Of a DNA stretch of 64,000 bases, positions 41,347-53,300 are shown piece by piece. Made by a program: the position numbers and the translations under genes. Positions within the stretch are counted from its first letter, which is position 1. Each line of letters begins with the position of its first letter. Under the pieces are notes generated by a model. The model saw only the letters and a list, made by a program, of their open reading frames with translations. It searched no databases and was not told the DNA's origin. Source of the DNA: Labia minor (lineage: Eukaryota; Arthropoda; Insecta; Dermaptera; Spongiphoridae); NCBI GenBank assembly GCA_963082975.1, contig OY720344.1, positions 73,126,546-73,190,545 of the forward strand. Direction: 5' to 3'.

Positions 41347-44300
41347 ATTGTAACAGTCAAAATAATTAAACATATAAATCAAAATAAATAAAATTTGATT
41401 TATAATTAAAAATAGACCTCCTTTAAATATATTAATCTCTTCTAATATATATATAAAGAAATTTTGTTTCAATCATTTAGTGTAATGAAAAGTAATTTTC
41501 AAATTAAATTTAGGAAGAGTGAAAAATATGAAAAAAATTACATTCACGTTTAAGTAAATTTGATTTTAGAAAAATTTTTCTATTCAACTTTAATTTTCAT
41601 AAAAACTGATCACTTGTCATTTTCATGTTTTTGATTTTTAGATTCTAATTAAATATTAACTTTTTATATATAAATTAATTTATTTTCTTTGATATAATAT
41701 TTATAAATTTGATTATTTTTTAAATTAATGTTGAAATAATGATATGATAGTTGAATCAGATTCTTTTTATTTCAAATAAATATTGAATTTTTTAAAAAGA
41801 AAGATATATATATATATATATATATATAACTGAAAAACTCAAATGTTCGTAAAATAATTTGTAATAAAAACCAATCAATAAAAATTTTCTAATAAAATTT
41901 AAGTAATAAAAATATCAACAAAGAATTTTACTGTGAGAAATGAAAAACTTATGAGACGCTGTAAAATAATGAATTCAATAAAGTCAAAATTGATATTCCT
42001 ATATAATAGTTGAAAAAAAGAAAAATGAATAGAAAAAAATCTAAAGATAAATCTTGAGGGAAATTTTTTATTTTCAATTTACGCCAAGCCCATCGTAGTC
42101 CATCCTTTTAAAATAAATATTACTTGAAAAGGAAAAAAATCGAAAGGATTTATTATATAATCCAACTTCTTTTTATACACCTATATATATTTTTTGAATA
42201 TTCAATAATGCTTGTACTTAACTTACCACTTAAAGGCATTCAGCATAGCGAAACTGAATACAGGGAAAATAGGCAGAATGGAATAGAAAACTTTACGAAT
42301 TCAATTAATTTAGAGTCCACTTCATAATTTAATTCTAATATAATAATTATTTAATTAGAATAAACCTACATGAGCAATATTAATAGATATTTATTTTAAT
42401 TTTTTTATTTATCACGAATACGTAAAAACATTTTTTCAGAGTTGTATTAACTAAAATCAAATTTTAAAACAAAAACCTTAACAAGAATATAATTTTAATT
42501 AAAGCTATTTCGTGAAGTTTTTATATAATTTGCTTTATGCGTAATATTGAAACACCATTATCAACGTTCTAGAATGCAAATAAAGAAAACATATCAATCA
42601 ATTGAAATCTTTTCAAAGTGTCTTATATATATTATTAAGAGTTTAAAGTTTAATTTTAGTTTATATATTATATGAAAATTAATTTTCATAGAGATTAGCT
42701 TTCCTATAGTTGGATTCGATTATAGTTGGCACAGCTGCTTTACCCTCAAATTACAATTTCCTCAAGATAGGGACACTTGGAGAAATGTGGTTCATGAAGA
42801 GGTAAATTTAAATTCATTCAGAGTAAAATAAAATATTAATATTTAATGATGAAAGAAATTAATAGGCAGTGCGGTACCTAGAACTTTTGCCGCCCGGGGC
42901 GATCTCCAGTCGCCCTTTCTATTATAAGTCAATCAAATAGTGGTTTTTATAAATTAATACACATAAATAAATTATTAAGTTATTTAATCAATATTAATTA
43001 ATAGACAGAGTAAATTTTTTTACACATATTTGTATGCTCTCGTAAACATATTTATATAATATCTACTCTTCTAGCTTTCATACTAGAAAAATCGTGTATA
43101 ATGCTCTCAAAATTTATATCATTTGTAATTTCTTGTTCTATTGACAATATTGCAAGATTTTGTAGTCTTAATTGACTCACTCAACGAAGATAATTTTGAA
43201 AAACAAAATCTTAAAGATGCGTATACGAATTCAACGAATTTTAATGAATACAATAAAATAAAATTATTATCCTGTTCTTGGAATTAGAATTCAAAATTTA
43301 CACTAAAATGCATTTACATACACCGAGGAATAATATTCGAAATCATATAGTTGATCATAATTTATATAAATCAAATAGTAATCTTATAATAATCATAATA
43401 ATCATTTATTATTCAAAAAAGAAAAAAAAAATAAATATGAAATGAATAAGTTGCTTTTTACAACTATAACTAAATATAAAAAATGCCGCCCCAAGATAAG
43501 TGCCGCCCGGTGCGGACCGCACCCACCGCCCCCCCCCTTTAGGTACGCCACTGTTAATAGGTATCATGGGAAATTATAACTTAAATATTAACCATAAAAT
43601 AAAGTTCATTTATTTTAATATTATTAATTATCAGATTTTATATTTGTTTAGCAATTTCAATTTTTTAAAGAATCGCCACTTAGATGTTCAGGAAACTGTA
43701 TAATGTTCAGAGTAAGATGGGGTAGGCGTTCTTCTTTAGGCGCCTGTCATCTTTACAATGAGAAGTCGTGTTGTAAACGTGATTTGCTCCTTATGGGCAG
43801 CATTCGTATGAGGTTATAGTATTGGCCTATACGAGGGATGACTTCTAGATCCAGAAGAATGATGGTTTTCTTATCACTCCATACTACTCTTCAACTACCT
43901 CAATAATCGCCAGTTCTTTGTAAGAAACATATGTTATGTAATTTATTAGCAATTGAAAAACTCGAAAAGATGACACAATGTTCCATGCCATCAAGCCATT
44001 CTATTTCAATTGCATTGTTCTAAATGGACAAACTTTACAATATTTGTTTAAATGTTTATTTATGGCGTCTTTATGACATTCTTCTAGTGAATGTCAATTT
44101 TTATGCTTATATATTTCAATATATATATATATATATATGAACTTAAAATGAAATACTGAAAATTAACCATAAAAACCACTTTTAATCATTTTTAGGACAT
44201 ATCTCAATTTCTTTAGCTCATAGTAGTTTGACTTCTTATTACACTTTCTTATTTTTCATTATTTTAACTATTTTTTTCATTTTTACTATCTCGTCAGTGT

Positions 44301-47300
44301 GTGTGTATGTATATAGACAAGATATAACTAGTACACAAACAAATAAAGATTTATTTTAGAAAAAGTCCTAAATAAAATAATAAAATTTGTTTTTAACTAG
44401 TTTACTTAGACAGAAATTCATACTTTAATGAGTATCCATTGGATTATAATATCTTTAGGTTTACTACAAACAATGATATTTTCTGGATAAACTTACTATT
44501 TATGAAACAAAATATGCTTCTGGGAAAAGCTACAGTAATTTGATTGTATGTACTTTTGATAATTTTGGCATAATTAACATTTATATAATCAATTTGCTAT
44601 AATCTAAATAGTTAAATGAATATAATATTATTCATTTATAATATGTTTCAATGTATTATTTATTTTTTAAAAAAGATTGAGTCACTTTCGAATTTAATTT
44701 TTGTATAATATTTTTTGGTATATGATAAATTAAATTAAAAGAGATGAATAATAAATAAATATCTGGTGTATTATGTTTAAAATTTATTTATTTATTTATA
44801 AGAATAACCATTATTTGTTAATTTATTCTTGAAATAGAAATATATTTATAATCTAGGATATCATTAAACTATTTAAAATGAATTCGAAAGTTTAAACCCA
44901 ATCATTAGAAGTAGAAGAGAGAAAATTATGAGAAGATTATTTTAGAATGTCGAAGAGAGAGAGGCAAAAATTATATTTTGATTAAAGTTTAATTAAAAGG
45001 ATGCAATTTAAAGGAGTAATTTATTTGATTGAATTCTATTTTCTGAAATACTATAGTTTTAGTATCACTTAAATTTGTTATATAATAATTAAATAAAAAT
45101 AAAAATCTTATAGTATATAAATTGTAATATTTTTGTTTGTGAAATTATTGTACAATCAAACACATTAATTACTTTTTAACTTCCAATATTCTACTGAATC
45201 AAAATTAAATAAAAAACAAAATTATTACCTGAACATTATAATAATATACCTAACAATAATTGAAATCAATAGTTTTATTTAATAAAATAAAAATTAAGTT
45301 GATAAAAGCACCATTTCTCTCTTATCTTATATAAAAAAATATATTTGTCAATTTATTATAGATTTTATTGAATATTATAATTTGAAGTATTTTTGCAAAT
45401 TTATTCAGAAAAAATATAATTTTTCATAATTTTTAAAAAACCATTTAATAAAATTAATAATATTCAAATTATGAAATAAAAATATTTTTTTTATTAAATT
45501 GTATCCAAAATTAACCCAAACTGATATATTTTGCTATAAAGAAAAAATAAAAATGGAATCATCTATATAATAGATATTTTCTAACGATATAAAAGAATAA
45601 AGATATACCTAAAATTTAAAGAAATTAAAAATAAAAATCTATTAAAATTTTATAATATATATATAAAGAGAGTAAATAAGTTTCAACCTTTTCAAACCCT
45701 TTTCAACCAAATTACCTCCTAATTATTTTGAAATTTTTTTTTTGACATAATAGGTATAAAAGAAATATTTAAAAATGTTTACATTTTTTTCTATTTTTAT
45801 ATATATATATACATTACATTTTTGACCATTGTAACTAATTTACAAGATTTCAGATTACCTCCATAGTTGAATGAAACCCTAATAAATGGTTAAAATTACT
45901 ATATATAAACTAAATTAACTGCGTCACTAACATAGCATATTTATCCTACTGATATGATTGTTTAAAGATAATCTATTTCAGCGATTCATATTGGATTTTA
46001 ATGCAATAATAATAAATTGTTTATTATTGTTGGAGTATTACAAAGTAAGAGAAATTATTAATCAATTGCATTGTAATAATAGATAGTAAATACTTATAAA
46101 TTTCAAATGCACTAGTTTTTAATTTTAATTTTTATTACCGACCTACGATAGTAAGGGAGGTAGTGTTTTCATACCAAATTTCACATGTGGAAATTTTTAC
46201 ATATCTTCACGAATCATACATTTTCTTAACAGAAAAAATTATTTTTAGCATGATGTCTGTCCGTCCATAAATAGATGTGTTCAGCTTGAACTGCTCAACG
46301 AATTTTGATGAAATTTGGTATATTTACTTAATGCATCAATATGATGAATTGATCAACTTTTGGTGGAAATCCGGAAACCGGAAGTGGTAGTATTAGCGAT
46401 CGACGATAGGAAAGGAAGGGTTATTTTCACACCAAATTTCACATGAGGAGATTTTTTTATATATCACCACGAATCATTGTATTGGTTTTATCCTCGAGAA
46501 AAATCATCTTTATTAGTTTTTTATTAATTTAAAATTATATGACGTCATCCAGCCATTCATGACGTCACAGTCTGGTCTTGCATATATATTATAAATAAAA
46601 TAAAATTAAAAATATTTATGTTATATCCATATCTGTTTTTTATTACATTAATAGATATATTAAAATTATTCGAAACTGTTTCTGTAGCTGGAAATTAATT
46701 TACTTCAAACCGTCGGTCAGTTCGTATTATTATTATTATTACTATTATTTTCACGTATTAAACGGTATATTATTATTATTATTATTATTTGTAATAATTC
46801 CAATAAAAATAAATAAAAATAAAAACCAAAAAAAAAGTGCAATTAAAACTAAAATTTCAATTATATTCATTTAATACATTATTATTATTATTATTAAGTG
46901 TTCAGTTATCATATACGTAGATATGTATACAGACACACATGCAAAAGCGAAGCTTTGCCGGGTCTGCTAGTATATATATAAAGAGAGTAAATAAGTTCCA
47001 AAGTTCAACCTTTTCAAACCCTTTTCAACAAAATTACCTCCTAATTATTTTGAAATTTTTTTTGACATAATAGGTATAAAAGAAATATTTAAAAATGTTT
47101 AAATTTTTTCTATTTTTATATATATATATTATTTAGATAGTAAATAACTAAAAAGAAAATAAATAATCTAAAATTCTTTAGAAAATTGCAAAAAGAAACA
47201 GAACAATGCAATACAAAAATAAATTTTTTTGTATAAAGAATTTCGTGAGGTATAAATTCAACATTGATCTGTAAAAATTGTCATTCCATTTTCAACTCCT

Positions 47301-50300
47301 CGAGTGATAGTGTCTTTCTGTTTTCATTACGATTACTAATAGCTAATAGCTGAAGAAAAAATGGTGTTCGTTCCGTACGAAGAATATTTCTACGATGATG
47401 ATATTAGACATCGGTTCGTTCCTGAAGAAGAATCTAACATGAACGATGAAATTATTAATCCGTTCATTCCTGAGGATGATTATTTTGACGAATATGATAT
47501 TAGAAATTTACCGGATCCAGAAGAAGAATATTTCTATGATTTCTATGATGTTGATATTGTACAACCAATCGAGCCTGAGGGAGAATATTTTTATGATATT
47601 TTCGGTAATCCAATGATATTGCACGTTGAATATTTCGATGAAGAATTGGAAAATGTTATAAATGAATATTTACTAGTGAACTTTGAAGATGAGGGATATG
47701 GTTCTGGTAATGAAGGTTGATATGATTCTGGTAATGAAGATTCCGGTAATAATTTTGATCTAGATGAAGATGAAGATGAAGTTGAAGTTGAAGATGAATA
47801 TTTTTCAGATTCGAGTGGTTATGAAAGTGTGTAATTTTCAATTTTCAATTTTCAATTGAACGTACTTGACAGAAAATTTAAAGCGGATACAATTATTATT
47901 ATAACGCGGGACAGTTCCTCTCTCGTACAAAATGAGTAAAGTATTCAAATATTATTTACTAAACTCTATTGTAATAATTGTAATATAAATTATATACATT
48001 TTATATATGCATTATTATGTTTTATAAAATAAAAATAAAAATTACAAATAAAAAACTTGGATTTTATTTGTAACCCCTTTCAATTATTTCCTCTCTAATA
48101 TTCTCTAATAACATAAATGATATGTAAAAGATTTATTTTTTTATCTTTTTAATTATAAATTATAAGTATAACTGAGAAATTAAAACTTGACAAGTTAAAT
48201 AACTTAATAATATAGATTATTTTAAAAATTATAATAACATTAAAATACAGGAATTTATAAAAGTATTGGATTGAATAATTATTATTTTTTATTTAATTTT
48301 GAAATAATTTTTTATTATACAAAAATTTGTAAAAGCTTTACCTAAAATATGATTGATGCAATAAAATTATATTATCATGATATTAATGTAACCAGCAAAT
48401 ACATCAGGACAGTGTTTCCCAAACTTTTTTAACCGCGACCCGGTTCGAGGTCTTAAATTTGTCGCGACCCACTTCATTAAAAAAACAAACATTTTTTTAG
48501 AAGTCAAATTTTATTTTTCAATAAAAATGAATTTGTTTATTTCATACGTACACAAAAATTGCAAAATAATTATATAAGAAAAATAAAAGTAATTAAAAAA
48601 TTAATAATTTTAAAATTGTTTATTTTATACACAAAAAATTTCAAAATAATTATACAAGAAAAATAGAAGTAATTTTGTGTTTCTAATGATGTAAAAATAA
48701 TAAGAAAAAAATATTTTTTGTGTTTCTAATGATATAGAAAAATAATAAGAATTTCTAAAAAATTTTCGCGACCCAGTAAAATTTTTCTGCGACCGGTAAT
48801 TCTTAAATTTTAATTGCTTAATGAAAAATAAATTATATATATATTTTTTATCCATCTGAAAATAAGAAAATATTCTTTCAATATTTCCATGGTCAATAGT
48901 TAATTGATTATTAAGATTTTGGTTTGGGAAATTTTGATTATAATTTTGATTTTCTTAGACTTAGACAAATGTTTAGACAAATTGTTAAATAATAGTAGTA
49001 AGTACGATGTTAAATTCAACAAACATTTCATAACTATTGTTCCCAGGATACTTTAACGTCCCAAGATCTTTTTCACTTAAATGTTATGAACTTTATATAG
49101 AGCTATTTTTGAAAATTTTGAAAATCTTCAGGCTGCAACTGGTGTTTTTTTCCACTGTTGTATATAATCTATATACATTTTATTTGGCACTAATAAATAT
49201 TTTGATTAAAAATTAAATTATTAAATTCTTAAAACTGTTATTATTTAATTTTAAATTGAACTTTGTGTAAAATTCGCCTGACTTATCTGAAATCCAAATT
49301 TCTCCTAATAATGAAAAAAAATGAAATGCTTATGAAACAGTCAATTTTTTCCAAAATATTTTTTATTACATATATTAATATAGAGTTCATATCTTCTGCC
49401 TATATTGTACTTGCCACAAATATACAACGTTGGTTGTAATAGCTCAATGGTTGAAAATAAATATATATTAATAAAATATTTTGTGTATAAAAATAATGCT
49501 ATATAATCGTCGAAAATCTTCTGTTAAATAATTAATCGTTATTTTATCAACTAACCCTCGGAATTTTAGCAAGTTGTGAAGTGGAAGTGAATAACGACAT
49601 CCTCTAAACTGATATAGGACTTATGTAACTATAATATGTATAGTATATCTATCTTTATCTTCTCTCTCTCTATATATATATGTATTATTGTTAACTTATG
49701 TAGTGAAAATAAATCTAATTAAGGAGCATTAGCAGAACTAAATGTAGAGCCTAAGTGGCACGACGAAGGGAGTAACAACAAAGGCATCCGGATTGTTAAG
49801 TGTAATGAGCGTGGCACGCAGATTTCTAAGTTAACTAGCCGCTTACAATCAAATTCCATCTTAATTCGTATTTAAGTATTTATTCGTAAATTGTGCAAAT
49901 TTTTCATGAATAATTACTTTTATAATTTTTACATTTATCTAATTGTTCAAATCGCTCCCAAGAATTTTTAAATTAACTTTTAGGGATTTTAGATATTAGA
50001 CTCAATTTTTTTATTTTCTAGTCTAATTCTTAAAAAACAACCATATATGTATATTTATGATTTTTACTATTCTCTTATTTATATATATAACAACAGAACA
50101 AGCAATTTGTTTTTTCTTTATATCGAAATTCTTTAATATAAAAAAGTATATAAAAATATTTTGACATAACATTTTTTTAGAGAAAAACAAAGGATAATGA
50201 TTTAATATATATATTAAATTCAACCCAACCTCTCTAACCAGAATTTGAAAAATAATTTCGAAGAAATGGATATGATCTTTATAAAACGATATAGTTCAAC

Positions 50301-53300
50301 AATATACCTTCTGTAAATTTTAATTTTACATTAAATAAATTAATTATATTTTCCATTTAATTATCTACATCGCTAATTCTTTACTCAAAGTAAGAATTTA
50401 AAAATATATATATATTTAATAAATAATATTTTTTTCTTTAAATAATTACGAAACTCGTTTTTTTACTCCCCTAGTGTAAAATACTAGTGAATAAAATTAT
50501 GTACGAGGTCTGTCCGGAAAGTATTGGGCCTACCTTTATATCTCCGCGATGGCGTTATTCTGCATCATCGGGCGGGTGGCATCCTTCGAAGTAATCCCCA
50601 TTTGATAGAATAACAGGGTTCCAGCGATGTTTCCACTTCTCGAAACAATCCTAGAACTCGCTTTTAGGGATGGTCTTGAGTACGCTCATCACATTATTTT
50701 GAACCGTCGTTTTGCCATCAAATCGCCGTCCTTTGAATGGTTTTTTGAGTTTTGAAAACAGCCAAAAGAGTCACAAGGGGCTATGTCGAGACTGTACGGA
50801 GGTTGCCGAAGCAATGTGATACTGTGTTTACACAGAAAGTGTTGCACAAGATTCGATGAATGCGCTGGCCCATTATCGTGATGGAGAAATCAGTCACCAC
50901 TTGACCAAAAGTGCGGGCGTTTTCTTCTCACTGCTTCACGCAAACGTTTCAAAATTTGAACGTAGTATTCTTTATTGATTGTCTGACCTGAAAATCTATA
51001 AGGTATAAATTAATTTTTTTGATACCAGAACTCTCTAAATGACTGTTTTACAAATTACAATAAAAGTTTATATCTATCTCTGTGAGGGTCTACGGAACTC
51101 GTAAGTTCTTGCCCGTAGCAACCACATTTCTCCAAATGTCCCTATCATCAGCCACAAACCATCCAGCTCCTACTCTCTCCCAGATCTCTCACATCCCTTC
51201 CTACATTGTCCACCAACCGCATCCTTGGTCTTCCAAGCAAACGTTTCCCAATCGGTTTCCTCTCTAATACACACACAATAAATTTATCGCCATTCTTTCC
51301 TCTCCCATTCTAACTGCACTGCCCATCGCAGCCTTCTCGATTTTATGCTCTAACTATGTCGGAGATGCATAGAGGTCATGCAAATCCTCGTTACTCAGTC
51401 TCCGCCATTCCCCGGTAAGCTCATCTTTCTTTGGCCCATAAGTTCTACGAAGAATCCTATTCTCAAATACTCTAAATCTATTCTCATCTCTCAGGGTCAT
51501 ACAACCGGCAAAATAATTGTTTAAAAGTTTATATTAAAATTATATTATAATTATCAAAATTATGAGCCAATTGTTTCTCTAGCTTAAAAAATAAATAAAT
51601 AAAACATCATTATATATAATGTGTTATTTATTTGTTTCATTAAATATGTATACATTAAATATTTATACCTTATTAAACACTAATCCTATAATAAATTCAA
51701 TTAAAATTTTAAAGCTTCTATTATTATGCCCCGTGATATTTTCTCTTAATATTTACATTTAGTTATATTTAATTAATTATAAAATAACGAATTATAATTT
51801 TAAAACATGATTGGGTAAAGTATAGAAATGGAAAATATCAGAAATAATAAAACACCCAATGTCGTTGATATTTACAGAAAAGAAAAGAAGTATATAATAT
51901 TAAAAATAAGTTTTATACATATTAGAAAGATTTTAGTAAAATTTGATTTTGATTTACCATAATTTTTTATTTTAAAAAAAAATATAATAATTATTTACAA
52001 ATATTACATTTATTTTTTAACCTCTAAATATTTAGATTATGTACTCAACAAACTTTTTTAAACAGTTTAATTTTATTATTGAAAAAGAGAAAATTAAATA
52101 TATTCTTGCATATTTAATTAATATCCATTCAATTAATATATTATTTAACCTCTGAATTTTGAAATAGCCAATTAAAATTATTTTTAGAGAGAATAAATAA
52201 TCAGCTTGTTGAAAGATAATGATAAAATTAATAAGTGCTATGAGACAAGTTTAGTACAATATATTCATTAAAAATTAACGATGAATAAGAAAGAAAAAAA
52301 TGAACACCTTACTTGACAATTAAAATTCATTACAGAAAAAAAATCGAGAAATATTCAAATAAAGTTTAATAAAGTACTATCTATTCATTATATTTTACTT
52401 AGTTTCATTTAATAAATAATAATTATAGTAGAATGAAAGAATTGTTTTTACACAAATCAAATTTTTCAGTTACTTGAATTAATAAATAAATAATAATAAT
52501 TATAAAATCATTTTTTCATAGTCCAAAAAGTAGTATTTACAGTATAAGAATCAGTGATTTTGATATTGTTATACACGACGTCAGCTAAAATCTCAAACTT
52601 TAGGTATTCCCGACCCATTTTTGAATCATATTTTTTATCGTGCCTCGCTCCCCCTCCCCCCTTATACAATTAAATGTTTACTACGATAATGAATATTGAG
52701 TATATTTTAGATTCTGTTTTTAAATTATAATTTTTTCTAACAACCAAAGAAAGAGTTTTTCTATGTGAATGTATGCTTTTCTTTTTGAAGTATCCTGGAG
52801 GGGGGACACACACCACAGATGTTAAGAATCGCGGCATATCATAACAATTATATTTCGTTATATTTGATAAATAATTAATTTATAATTGATATTTATATTT
52901 TAAAATAAAATAAATTTTCAAAAAGTTTTCATTAATATATTAGAATAAGTCATCCCCCCTGGGTAGATATGCAACCCACTTAATAAATAAATTAATAAAT
53001 CAACATCAATATTCTTAATTAAACAATATACTACAAAAATATTCATATTTTATTATTATGAATTATTAATTGGGAATTTAGATAATAATTGATTAGAAAG
53101 CTAGCTTGGAAGTTATAGTCTTGGTCCGCAAAAATGAAGTTGGAGATATTGAATTAGTTTTAAGATTTTGGTGATTTGTTTAATTGGGCTTATATTCTGA
53201 TAGCCAATTAGATATATATAATAGTTTTTTATTAGAGTTTTAAAGGGGAATTTCTTTTGATAATTTCACTAAGTGTAAATAATATATTATTTTAATTTAT

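Larger units (their letters stand above)
45827..49204 (+). repeat. Long inverted repeat, left arm (~3.4 kb)
   Basis: Matches 58544-62440 in reverse complement. Shared order: AT-rich flank, HINE family A copy, Helitron E 3' end, acidic ORF, 3' flank, hAT-like block, AT-rich inner flank ending near GGCACTAATAAATATTTT. Stretches compared by eye differ at only about one to three percent of positions, so the duplication is young. Confidence 0.85.

Noticed and set aside
45655-47130. Direct repeat S as LTRs
   Set aside because: Termini are simple TA sequence, and the interior consists of HINE and Helitron pieces shared with the other arm. Tandem duplication is simpler.
47656-47841. His/Leu-rich reverse-strand frame
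   Set aside because: Antisense to the GAAGAT-repeat acidic tail of the repeat-protein ORF.
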